DNA from: Saprospiraceae bacterium
GTDB taxonomy: Bacteria; Bacteroidota; Bacteroidia; Chitinophagales; Saprospiraceae
NCBI GenBank assembly: GCA_028279185.1
Contig: JANQSS010000093.1
Location: 1 to 34,895, forward strand
Direction of reading: 5' to 3'
Length of the DNA: 34,895 nucleotides
Position numbers and translations under genes: made by a program. Of this stretch, positions 7,898 through 14,373 are shown one piece after another (position 1 is the first letter of the stretch; every line of letters begins with the position of its first letter). The notes beneath the pieces were generated by a model. The model had not been told where the DNA came from. It ran no database searches and saw only the letters and a program-made list of their open reading frames with translations.

Positions 7898-7948
7898 CTG
7901 TCAATTTGCCCGGGTGCTCGCTAAGTGAATACCCCGGTAAATTGACAG
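7898..7948. repeat. Long imperfect inverted repeat
   Basis: CTGTCAATTTGCC (7898-7910) pairs with GGTAAATTGACAG (7936-7948) over 13 bp with one G-T. After one C-C mismatch, GGGT (7912-7915) pairs with ACCC (7931-7934), leaving a 15-base loop. No T-tract follows on either strand, so it is not a standard terminator. It could be an operator, an mRNA structure or a dispersed palindromic repeat. Confidence 0.7.
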
Positions 7949-8056
7949 TCACATAAAAATCGGACAAACATGATCACAACAATAAACATGCCCATGTTAC
8001 AGTCAGCATTTGTCCAATTTCATGCGTATATAGTAGTAACTAGTGTATTACGAATT

Positions 8057-8704
8057 ATGAAAAACTGTTACTGGATATTAATCACTTTTGTTATCTGCTC
8101 CTGTAAGCAAGATGACGATTCAACGAATCACATCAAAAATACATCGATTAACTTGCAAATGTTGGAAGAGGGGCAAAGGTCGATGTTTTTACGATTAGAC
8201 GGAAATTGTGGATTACCCGAATCGTACGGTTATACTCAAGATACGTTGGTACTGGAAGTTTTTGAGGAAAATTCTCAATTACAGTTCCGAGAATATTTTA
8301 CATACGGTTCGCCTTTATTTGAAACTAGTCCTGACCCCATAATTTATCCAGTGCATATTCACGAAAATTTCATTTTAATTCCCGAACGTGAGCAATCAAC
8401 ATTATTTTTCTTTTATGGAAATGATACAATTTTCACAAACCCGGAACCGGAAATTGATTTGCAACAAGAGGGATGTATGCCGATGAAAGATGGTCAAATT
8501 TTCGACGGTGACGCCATTGCATTTTTACCTGAATTCGCGCTACATGATATTTCACTTCAAAAACAGACGGTAGTTTCATGTGTTCCCGTAATATTCGAAT
8601 TGGAAGCATATTTGTGCTATAGAAATGGAAAATTAAATCTGAGCTATACATTGGGTTCAGGATTCCCGACCATATCATTTCAAGGTTGGCGACTGGTCGA
8701 GTAA
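8057..8704 (+). CDS. Surface lipoprotein of unknown function
   Basis: A 215-residue protein beginning MKNCYWILITFVICSCKQDDD: a hydrophobic signal peptide with an ICS-C lipobox (predicted lipidated Cys16), followed by K-Q-D-D-D. A lysine and acidic residues just after the lipidated cysteine resemble the lipoprotein export signal described for surface lipoproteins of Bacteroidota, so outer-leaflet display is plausible. The mature part has beta-rich alternation and several cysteines (C50, C139, C174, C183 approximately), with an FQGWRLVE end; I recognise no family. ATG at 8057 is chosen because it places the lipobox correctly; a TTG/ATG-rich extension to 7970 would bury the signal peptide. It is convergent with mazG. 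Confidence 0.7.
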   Translation: MKNCYWILITFVICSCKQDDDSTNHIKNTSINLQMLEEGQRSMFLRLDGNCGLPESYGYTQDTLVLEVFEENSQLQFREYFTYGSPLFETSPDPIIYPVHIHENFILIPEREQSTLFFFYGNDTIFTNPEPEIDLQQEGCMPMKDGQIFDGDAIAFLPEFALHDISLQKQTVVSCVPVIFELEAYLCYRNGKLNLSYTLGSGFPTISFQGWRLVE

Positions 8705-8741
8705 CAGATACCTCTAGTGCTTCAGTTGGATAGTCAGCCGA

Positions 8742-9515
8742 TTATTTAGGTGGAAGTAGTTTGGCTTTATTCCAAAGGGTGTCCATCTCATCTAATGTCA
8801 TGTCGTCAAGCGGTTTATTTGCATGCTGCTCGATGAATTCAAATCGACGTTTAAATTTTTGATTGGTTCTTTCCAACGCTGCCTCAGGGTCAACATTCAG
8901 GAATCTAGCATAATTGACAAGGGCAAAGAGTACATCCCCAAATTCTGCTTCTATTGAGGCTTGATCTTTGGTTGAATGAGCTTGATTAAGTTCCTGAATT
9001 TCTTCTTCTACTTTCTTCCAGACATCACTTACTTCCTCCCATTCAAAACCTACCGTAGCTGTTTTTTCCTGCATACGATAAGCCTTGACTAGAGCTGGCA
9101 AGCCCCGAGGGACACCCCCTAACACTGTTTTCTTACCGGTTTTAAGTTTTATCTGTTCCCAGTTTCGCTTAACGTCTTCCTCATCTTCGACAGAGATATC
9201 TCCGTAAATGTGCGGATGACGTTCAACGAGCTTGTCACATTCTTTGTGAATTAATGATGCCATATCGAAACTTCCTCTTTCTTCGCCGATCTTGGCATAA
9301 AAGACCATGTGCAACATGAGGTCACCGACTTCTTCGGCAATGTCCTGATCGTTGGCTTTCAAAATGGCCTCTCCGAGCTCATACACTTCCTCAATGGTCA
9401 GTTTCCTAAGCGATTCAAACGTTTGTTTTTGGTCCCATGGGCACCTCTCTCTAAGTTCATCCATGATTGTAAGAAGTCGCCCGAATGCCTCTTTTTTCAA
9501 CTCGATATTTGCCAT
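8742..9515 (-). CDS. mazG: Nucleoside triphosphate pyrophosphohydrolase MazG
   Basis: A 257-residue protein with two tandem MazG domains. The N-terminal one carries CPWDQKQTFESLRKLTIEEVYELGEAI and EEVGDLMLHMVFYAKIGEE; the C-terminal one carries KKVEEEIQELNQ and AEFGDVLFALVNYARFL. The E-x-x-E and E-x-x-D metal ligands are present in both. The enzyme hydrolyses (d)NTPs to the monophosphate and pyrophosphate, a housekeeping clean-up activity also linked to ppGpp control in E. coli. ATG at 9515 is preferred to an upstream TTG. It is divergent from a small membrane-protein gene; the promoter elements of the two genes face each other within 30 bases (9537-9565). Confidence 0.95.
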   Translation of the reverse strand: MANIELKKEAFGRLLTIMDELRERCPWDQKQTFESLRKLTIEEVYELGEAILKANDQDIAEEVGDLMLHMVFYAKIGEERGSFDMASLIHKECDKLVERHPHIYGDISVEDEEDVKRNWEQIKLKTGKKTVLGGVPRGLPALVKAYRMQEKTATVGFEWEEVSDVWKKVEEEIQELNQAHSTKDQASIEAEFGDVLFALVNYARFLNVDPEAALERTNQKFKRRFEFIEQHANKPLDDMTLDEMDTLWNKAKLLPPK

Positions 9516-9536
9516 TATTGTCAAACTTCTATGTTA

Positions 9537-9544
9537 TACCTTTG
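9537..9544 (+). promoter_or_regulatory. Promoter -7 element for the small membrane-protein gene
   Basis: TACCTTTG fits TAnnTTTG and lies 33 bases upstream of the ATG at 9577. It is one arm of an inverted repeat (9541-9547 with 9555-9561), the other arm belonging to the mazG promoter. Confidence 0.5.
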
Positions 9545-9557
9545 TTGTAATAAGCAA

Positions 9558-9565
9558 CAAATTTA
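9558..9565 (-). promoter_or_regulatory. Promoter -7 element of mazG
   Basis: On the minus strand TAAATTTG fits TAnnTTTG, 43 bases upstream of the mazG ATG. Its predicted start near 9551 coincides with that of the opposing promoter. Confidence 0.45.
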
Positions 9566-9576
9566 GTAGCGAAAGT

Positions 9577-9786
9577 ATGGAGTTTTTAGCCGTGTTTGGA
9601 ATCATCTTTGTCACCTTTCTGCTATCCTTTGCTCTGATCAACATTCGACATATTTTCACAGGTCAAGAATTCAGAGGAACATGTGCAACGAACAATCCAA
9701 TGGTAAAAGACAAATTTGGAGACTGCACAGTTTGTGGTCGAGCACCTGGGGAAGAGTGCGGCCTACCAGAGGTGGAAAAAACGTAA
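9577..9786 (+). CDS. Small membrane protein with a four-cysteine zinc-ribbon-like tail
   Basis: A 69-residue protein. Residues about 2-25 are a single hydrophobic segment (FLAVFGIIFVTFLLSFALINI), followed by HIFTGQEFRGTCATNNPMV and then a C-x-x-C (DCTVCGRAPGEECG). Four cysteines spaced as C...CxxC...C suggest a metal- or iron-sulfur-binding knuckle on one face of the membrane. Small proteins of this layout are frequent in Bacteroidota, but I know of no assigned function. ATG at 9577 follows a good -7 element by 33 bases. The gene is convergent with ribA, with 5 bases between the stops. Confidence 0.7.
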   Translation: MEFLAVFGIIFVTFLLSFALINIRHIFTGQEFRGTCATNNPMVKDKFGDCTVCGRAPGEECGLPEVEKT

Positions 9787-9791
9787 ATAAT

Positions 9792-10394
9792 TTAATCGGT
9801 GTTCCCCAAGATGTGACCCATTAACGCCTCCTTCGTTTTTAAATATTTTTCATTTTCTTTTCGTGGTTCGATGACAATTGGGATGCGTCTGTGAAGAGTG
9901 ATCCGTCCATCTTGAAAGGCGTGAATTTTTTCGGGATTGTTAGTTATTAAATCTATTTCTTTAATTCCCATATCATGCAAAATAGCGATGGCTATTTCAT
10001 AAGATCGTTCGTCCGCTTGATGACCTAACATAGTGTTTGCATCAATTGTGTCAGCGCCTTCATCTTGAAGATTATAGGCTTTTAATTTGTTTATGATCCC
10101 TATCCCTCGACCCTCTTGTCGCAAATATAAAATGACACCTCCATTTTCAGCCATCATTTCCATAGATTTTGATAATTGCTCACCGCAATCACAGCGATTA
10201 GAACCAAACAAATCTCCGGTCATGCACTCAGAATGGATCCGGACCATCACGATGTCATTTCGTTGTCCCGATGCTGGTAGGTGTTCCAAAGCTAGATGAG
10301 GAACGTAACTATCAGCTGATCTTGCATAAGCCGATACCTGCCAATTTCCAAGTTCAGTGGGAATGCTCGCTTCAGCTTGTTTGGTTATCATCAT
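9792..10394 (-). CDS. ribA: GTP cyclohydrolase II
   Basis: A 200-residue stand-alone RibA, the first committed step of riboflavin synthesis (GTP to the 2,5-diamino-pyrimidinone phosphate, formate and pyrophosphate). The zinc ligands are visible as C57, C68 and C70 in HSECMTGDLFGSNRCDCG. The catalytic GTP loop is YLRQEGRGIGIINKLKAYNLQDEG, and TNNP follows near the C-terminus. There is no fused DHBP synthase (RibB), so that activity must be encoded elsewhere. Two adjacent ATGs (10394, 10391) are possible starts. A TATCTTTGC promoter element lies at 10439-10446. No FMN-riboswitch-like structure is evident in the roughly 38-base leader. Confidence 0.96.
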   Translation of the reverse strand: MMITKQAEASIPTELGNWQVSAYARSADSYVPHLALEHLPASGQRNDIVMVRIHSECMTGDLFGSNRCDCGEQLSKSMEMMAENGGVILYLRQEGRGIGIINKLKAYNLQDEGADTIDANTMLGHQADERSYEIAIAILHDMGIKEIDLITNNPEKIHAFQDGRITLHRRIPIVIEPRKENEKYLKTKEALMGHILGNTD

Positions 10395-10438
10395 GTATAC
10401 GAAATGTGATTAGTCCGCAATAGTTCGCTAGTTAATGG

Positions 10439-10446
10439 CAAAGATA
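10439..10446 (-). promoter_or_regulatory. Promoter -7 element of ribA
   Basis: The minus strand reads TATCTTTGC, identical to the elements before rpsO and tRNA-Lys, and lies 45 bases upstream of the ribA ATG. Confidence 0.6.
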
Positions 10447-10480
10447 CTGTCCAATGGAATATCAGCCAGAAGAGAAAATG

Positions 10481-10567
10481 CTATTTTCGGCGACCAAACA
10501 TTCGGGTGCCAAGAGAAAGAGAAGTTCCAATCAAAAGTGCTGCTGCACCAATACTAAATAATAACAT
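10481..10567 (-). CDS. Possible small hydrophobic membrane peptide
   Basis: A 28-codon frame starts at ATG 10567 and ends at TAG 10481-10483. The product has a hydrophobic, Gly/Ala-rich stretch (LLFSIGAAALLIGTSL) followed by a basic end (GRRK), a typical single membrane segment with a positive C-terminus. The frame stays open for 19 more codons upstream without an ATG. No Shine-Dalgarno or clear promoter supports it. It lies between aroF and ribA on the same strand. It may be a real small protein or chance. Confidence 0.3.
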   Translation of the reverse strand: MLLFSIGAAALLIGTSLSLGTRMFGRRK

Positions 10568-10712
10568 AGGAGATTTACCAATCAGTGTGCAATATACCAC
10601 TAAACGACGTATATATAAAAGTTATATATTAAATATTTAATGGAATTCGAGAATAACGAAATGGCCTTCTGACAATGTGGAGCTATTGCAAATTTATTCT
10701 CCGTTTCAAATA

Positions 10713-11774
10713 TTACCTTCTGCTGGAGTCGAAATTTTGTTTTTTCATTACTTCCACTTGCCTATTGATCGATTCTTCATGAATAACATTAAATAGAGCT
10801 GTAATAAATTCTTCCGACACGTTCGATTTTTCACCAAGCCCCAGCGCGCGCGTTAATATCCATTTCCATCGTTGTGGTTGCAAGACAGAAATCGATTCTT
10901 CAGATTTGATTTCTCCAATAGAGGAAGATAGTTTCATGCGCTTTGCGAGTAAGTCTATTAATTTTTCATCTAAGTCATCGATACGCTTACGCATCGCTTC
11001 AATCTTGGAAGAGGCTATTGCAGATGTTGCTTCTAAACCTGGAATTATCAGCGCATCTATCATTGATTTAAAAGCGTCGGGAGTAAGTTGTTGGGCACTA
11101 TCGCTCTTAGCAGTAGCTGGGTTGGGGTGAATCTCTACCATCAGTCCATCGAATTGAAGGTCATATGCTTGCTGCGCCACTTCATGAACGACCTCCCGTT
11201 CTCCGGCGATATGGCTAGGGTCACATATTATACGCATAGCCGGAAATTGCTGCATCAGCGAGATTGGAATAGTCCACTGCGGTTGATTGCGATATTTAAA
11301 CTTTCTGAATGAAGAAAATCCGCGATGAATGGCTAAAACTTCGCCGTTGACAGATTTACTAATTCGCTCCAAAGCACCGATCCAAAGGTGCAAGTCCGGA
11401 TTTATAGGATTTTTAACAAAAACAGGAATATCGATTCCCTTCAGCGCATCAGCGATTTGTTGCACATAAAATGGATTAACTGTCGTGCGTGCACCTAGCC
11501 AAACCGCGTCGATTCCAGCGGAGAGTGCCTTTTCGACTTGAGCAACTGTTGCAACTTCCGTAATAAGTTTAAAGCCAAATCTGGTTTTGAGGTCAACCAT
11601 CCATTTCAACCCCTTTTCACCTACACCTTCATAACTTCCGGGTCTTGTTCTTGGTTTCCATATACCCCCGCGAAGATATTCAACTGAGCCAGGCGACAAA
11701 GCCTGCGCTATGAGTTCCAGTTGTTCTGGTGACTCTACGCTACACGGTCCGGCAATAATTATTTTCTTCTGCAT
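10713..11774 (-). CDS. Bifunctional DAHP synthase / chorismate mutase
   Basis: Residues 1-255 are a type I-beta (KDO8P synthase-like) DAHP synthase: IIAGPCSVES at the N-terminus, YLRGGIWKPRTRPGSYEG, VWLGARTTVNP, VFVKNP and IICDPSHIAGER. Residues about 260-345 are an AroQ-type chorismate mutase (MRKRIDDLDEKLIDLLAKRMKLSSSIGEIK). The protein thus couples the first step of the shikimate pathway to the branch point for Phe/Tyr; in similar fusions the mutase domain allows feedback by prephenate or chorismate. At 353 residues it is the normal length of the Bacteroidota fusion. ATG at 11774 gives MQKKIIIAG; an upstream start at 11789 adds five residues. It is divergent from alr. Confidence 0.93.
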   Translation of the reverse strand: MQKKIIIAGPCSVESPEQLELIAQALSPGSVEYLRGGIWKPRTRPGSYEGVGEKGLKWMVDLKTRFGFKLITEVATVAQVEKALSAGIDAVWLGARTTVNPFYVQQIADALKGIDIPVFVKNPINPDLHLWIGALERISKSVNGEVLAIHRGFSSFRKFKYRNQPQWTIPISLMQQFPAMRIICDPSHIAGEREVVHEVAQQAYDLQFDGLMVEIHPNPATAKSDSAQQLTPDAFKSMIDALIIPGLEATSAIASSKIEAMRKRIDDLDEKLIDLLAKRMKLSSSIGEIKSEESISVLQPQRWKWILTRALGLGEKSNVSEEFITALFNVIHEESINRQVEVMKKQNFDSSRR

Positions 11775-11914
11775 ACTATTCGAAGCCAAATATGCGTATT
11801 AAATGCGGATTGACTCGATTAGTTTATCCAATTCACACAGACCTTCCGCTTCAATATGAATTAAAAGCCTGCTTATTTATCTAGTGGATTAGGTGCATAA
11901 CTGTATTCATATTA

Positions 11915-11922
11915 CAAATTTA
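11915..11922 (-). promoter_or_regulatory. Possible promoter -7 element of the DAHP synthase gene
   Basis: The minus strand reads TAAATTTG, fitting TAnnTTTG. It would give a leader of about 135 bases. The element is back to back with the alr candidate at 11930-11937. Confidence 0.35.
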
Positions 11923-11929
11923 TTTCATG

Positions 11930-11937
11930 TATTTTTG
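11930..11937 (+). promoter_or_regulatory. Possible promoter -7 element of alr
   Basis: TATTTTTG fits TAnnTTTG and would start transcription near 11944, just before the GGAG ribosome-binding site at 11947-11950. No TTTG is seen at the -33 position. Confidence 0.35.
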
Positions 11938-11954
11938 AACCAAAATGGAGATCT

Positions 11955-13088
11955 GTGACGGATAAGCTCACCTGGATAGAACTTTCTCGAAAAAACGTCG
12001 AACACAACTTGCACTTACTTGCTAACAAAGCAGGGGGAGTGGATAAAATTTGTGCCGTAGTAAAAGGAGATGCTTATGGCCACGGTATAGATAAAATGGT
12101 GACTATTCTATCCAGCTTGGGAATAATGAAGTTTGCCGTTTATCATCCGGAAGAAGCTTTTAAGGTGCGCGCTATCGCAGGGCCACAAGCCTTAATTATT
12201 CTTCTTGGCTTCGCAGATAATGCCTACATTTCTCTTCTAGCCAGAAATCAAATACAATGTCTTTTATTGAATCGTGATCGGCTGAAAAGTATACATGCAG
12301 CGATACCAAATGAAGAGATACTCTCTATCCATCTCAAAGTTGATACAGGAATGAATCGATTTGGGTTGGCGGCTCATGAAATTCCCAGGTTTGTTGAAGA
12401 AATTAAATCTCTACCTAAGATTCAATTGACTGGTGCCGCAACACATTACGCAAATGCATGGAATTTGACACAAACATCATATGCGCGGATGCAACAGTCA
12501 AACTTTGACAAAGCGCTGAATGCATTGAAATCAGTTAACGGTCAATTGGTGCATTGTCATATCAACAATACAGCGGCCTTGTTTAACTATCCGGAGACCA
12601 CTTTTTCATTTGTACGATCTGGAATTGGTATATATGGGTACTTTCCATCTATCGATATGCGCAACAAATACCTGCCGGATAACCCTTTAAAGCCCATATT
12701 GTCATTTAAATCACGTATAGTCAGCTTACGCGGTTTGAAGGTTGGGGAGCACGCCGGATATGATATTTCATTCGAAGCTAAACGACCTACACGCATTGCC
12801 CTGGCACCGGTTGGATATAGCGATGGCTTTCCTTTTGCGCATTCTGAAACCGGAGCCTTTGTCTTGATCCACGGGCAGCGTGTTCCATTGATTGGTCGGG
12901 TGAACATGAATGCCATCTTTATGGATGTTACTGATTTAGAGGGGGTGAATAAGGGTGACGTAGTTACAATTTTAGGTAGTGATGGTGAGTCCTCTGTTAG
13001 CGTCTACGACTGGATGGACTGGGGAACACCTCATTTATATGAATCGCTGACGAAATTACGTTCGGGGATTTGCCGAATTGTAGTTTAA
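11955..13088 (+). CDS. alr: Alanine racemase
   Basis: A 377-residue PLP enzyme interconverting L- and D-alanine for peptidoglycan. The PLP lysine is K37 in AVVKGDAYGHG. The second-domain catalytic tyrosine is in EHAGYDISF, and PVGYSDGF plus GRVNMNAIFMDVTD are the usual C-terminal signatures. The start is GTG at 11955: GGAG lies four bases upstream, and the nearby ATG at 11945 is out of frame and stops after six codons. This is the stand-alone form; many Bacteroidota carry a MurF-Alr fusion. It is divergent from the DAHP synthase gene and upstream of tRNA-Lys. Confidence 0.96.
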   Translation: MTDKLTWIELSRKNVEHNLHLLANKAGGVDKICAVVKGDAYGHGIDKMVTILSSLGIMKFAVYHPEEAFKVRAIAGPQALIILLGFADNAYISLLARNQIQCLLLNRDRLKSIHAAIPNEEILSIHLKVDTGMNRFGLAAHEIPRFVEEIKSLPKIQLTGAATHYANAWNLTQTSYARMQQSNFDKALNALKSVNGQLVHCHINNTAALFNYPETTFSFVRSGIGIYGYFPSIDMRNKYLPDNPLKPILSFKSRIVSLRGLKVGEHAGYDISFEAKRPTRIALAPVGYSDGFPFAHSETGAFVLIHGQRVPLIGRVNMNAIFMDVTDLEGVNKGDVVTILGSDGESSVSVYDWMDWGTPHLYESLTKLRSGICRIVV

Positions 13089-13102
13089 CCACCTGAAATA
13101 AA

Positions 13103-13148
13103 GCCTCTTCCTATGTTGATGAAAGAGGCGTATTATGTATGCTTTTTT
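13103..13148 (+). terminator. Weak possible terminator of alr
   Basis: GCCTCTT (13103-13109) and AAGAGGC (13123-13129) form a 7-bp stem. The T-run (13143-13148) is 13 bases away, so this is either a poor intrinsic terminator or only an mRNA 3' hairpin. Confidence 0.3.
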
Positions 13149-13172
13149 CCTTGCAATAGTTAAGATGGTTTG

Positions 13173-13180
13173 TATCTTTG
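13173..13180 (+). promoter_or_regulatory. Promoter of tRNA-Lys
   Basis: TATCTTTG is an exact TAnnTTTG -7 element. A TTGC (13151-13154) lies 19 bases upstream at the -33 position. The predicted start near 13187 leaves a leader of about a dozen bases. Confidence 0.7.
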
Positions 13181-13199
13181 CCGAGCTTTTGATAAGCGG

Positions 13200-13272
13200 G
13201 ATTCCGTAGCTCAGTTGGTAGAGCACTTGACTTTTAATCAAGGGGTCCTGAGTTCAAGCCTCAGCGGAATCA
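13200..13272 (+). tRNA. tRNA-Lys (anticodon UUU)
   Basis: A complete cloverleaf of 73 bases. The acceptor stem GATTCCG/CGGAATC is 7 bp with discriminator A. The D-arm is GCTC/GAGC, and the anticodon stem CTTGA/TCAAG encloses loop CTTTTAA with TTT as anticodon. A 5-base variable loop and T-arm CTGAG/CTCAG with loop TTCAAGC follow. CCA is not encoded. It has its own promoter (13173) and terminator (13283-13317). Confidence 0.97.
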
Positions 13273-13282
13273 CAAGAGTTCT

Positions 13283-13317
13283 AAGAGTTACGAGATGAAA
13301 TTTCGTAACTCTTTTTT
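13283..13317 (+). terminator. Intrinsic terminator of tRNA-Lys
   Basis: AAGAGTTACGA (13283-13293) pairs with TCGTAACTCTT (13303-13313); two more pairs reduce the loop to about 5 bases. Six T residues follow (13312-13317). It begins 11 bases after the tRNA. Confidence 0.9.
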
Positions 13318-13802
13318 CGTTTAGGTTAAAATTTGAACAACTGATTTTTTGTACTACCTCGTGCTTGATGAGTTGATAGAAATCGTTCCTTCGGCCTTAA
13401 CAATAATCAATCCGGAATACGTTTTTAGGGCAATCCTGCCACCAGTTAAATCTGCGACGAAAAAATTTAGCGGTCAAAACAACAATTAGAGTTGCATTAA
13501 TTATTAGTCTTGTTGAAAGCCAGCTAATCCTTCGGGAATACCTATAAAACTAACTGAATGTGAATCGTCGAGCATACTTTTTTGAGTGTTAAACATGACG
13601 CCGTATGTATTAACAGATTAGAAATGCGATGTTGATATAGGAACTGTCAAGTCATGTGCATAAATAGTGCCGGAATCTCGCCAGAAGTATGTCATGTCTA
13701 ACCTTTATTTTCGCAATACTGTTTGTAGCAGAGAACCGATGTGTCGATAGATTTAATATTAATTGTTAGAACAATAATGTTCAGTTTGAATAACGAACTT
13801 TC
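13318..13802. other. Gene-poor stretch between tRNA-Lys and the sigma-factor operon
   Basis: 485 AT-rich bases without a convincing gene. Bases 13349-13489 are open on the plus strand (46 codons from a TTG), and 13354-13473 are open on the minus strand without a start. The minus frame reads a beta-rich peptide (RIALKTYSGLIIVKAEGT). No repeats or att-like duplication of the tRNA end were found by eye. The promoter of the following operon must lie here, but no TAnnTTTG element is seen just upstream of 13803, which fits control by an alternative sigma factor. Confidence 0.4.
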
Positions 13803-14372
13803 ATGGTTGATGGGATGAAAAGTGAGCCGAAGCTGAATTTTGGGTTAACCGAGGAGCAATTTATTGAGCTTTTGAATATGTTAATGAGTGGAAATGAACA
13901 GTTGTTTGAGCGGATCTTTGTTAGTCAAGCGGCCGATTGTATTAAGAATTTACAACGTCGATACGGTGCTACTTATGAAAATGCCTATGATACTACAATG
14001 GATACATTAATTGGATTTAGAAGAGGTCTTATAATGGGTAAATTCAAATATGGAAACTTGAGAGCCCTGTTTAACCTTATGGCGAAGCATCAATTACTGA
14101 AGAAAAGAAATCAAAACAAAGAAAGATCAGAGGGGGATATGGAGTTATTTGAAATTGATTTTGTAGAGTTCAAATACGAAAGTTCTATTTTAAGTAAACT
14201 CAAACTTGTTTGGTCTCAACTGGACCAGGATGAAAAAAAAATGCTACACCTACATTATAATCTAGGAGCGAAGTTGGTGGATATTGCTCAAAATTTGGGT
14301 TTGAAAGAAGAGGCGGTTCGGAAAAGGAAACAAAGGATTTTGACTAAAATTAGATCGAAATTATCAAACTAA
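13803..14372 (+). CDS. ECF-like sigma-70 family RNA polymerase sigma factor
   Basis: A 189-residue protein with the outline of an extracytoplasmic-function sigma factor. A region-2-like helical N-terminal half (about 25-110) contains CIKNLQRRYGATYENAYDTTMDTLIGFRRG and the helix LRALFNLMAKHQLLKKRNQ. A charged linker follows, then region 4 (about 130-185) with LDQDEKKMLHLHYNLG and the HTH LVDIAQNLGLKEEAVRKRKQRILTKIRSKL. Region 2 is divergent and lacks the usual DxxQ/TW promoter-melting signature, so the call rests mostly on region 4. ATG at 13803 is used; ATG 13815 is also possible. It is first of four genes, with only 1 base before the next, and may direct transcription of its own operon and the downstream secreted-protein genes. 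Confidence 0.8.
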   Translation: MVDGMKSEPKLNFGLTEEQFIELLNMLMSGNEQLFERIFVSQAADCIKNLQRRYGATYENAYDTTMDTLIGFRRGLIMGKFKYGNLRALFNLMAKHQLLKKRNQNKERSEGDMELFEIDFVEFKYESSILSKLKLVWSQLDQDEKKMLHLHYNLGAKLVDIAQNLGLKEEAVRKRKQRILTKIRSKLSN

Positions 14373-14373
14373 A

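Larger units (their letters stand above)
7728..8056. other. Intergenic region between rpsO and the lipoprotein gene
   Basis: This 329-base stretch holds the rpsO leader and promoter (7738-7789) and a long imperfect inverted repeat (7898-7948). The rest is AT-rich, with no gene seen. A reading frame from 7970 into the lipoprotein is open, but it lacks a signal peptide until the ATG at 8057. Confidence 0.6.
10395..10712. other. Intergenic region between ribA and the DAHP synthase gene
   Basis: 318 bases. It contains the ribA promoter (10439-10446) and the possible small hydrophobic ORF (10481-10567). The rest (about 10590-10650) is very AT-rich with runs of TATATA. No terminator with a clear T-tract was found after the DAHP synthase gene. 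Confidence 0.5.

Noticed and set aside
10395-10438. Possible FMN riboswitch before ribA
   Set aside because: The leader predicted from the TATCTTTGC element is only about 38 bases, too short for an RFN element, and no conserved RFN segments are visible.
13200-13802. Genomic island integrated at tRNA-Lys
   Set aside because: No integrase gene and no direct repeat of the tRNA 3' end were found further along the window, so tRNA adjacency alone is not evidence of integration.
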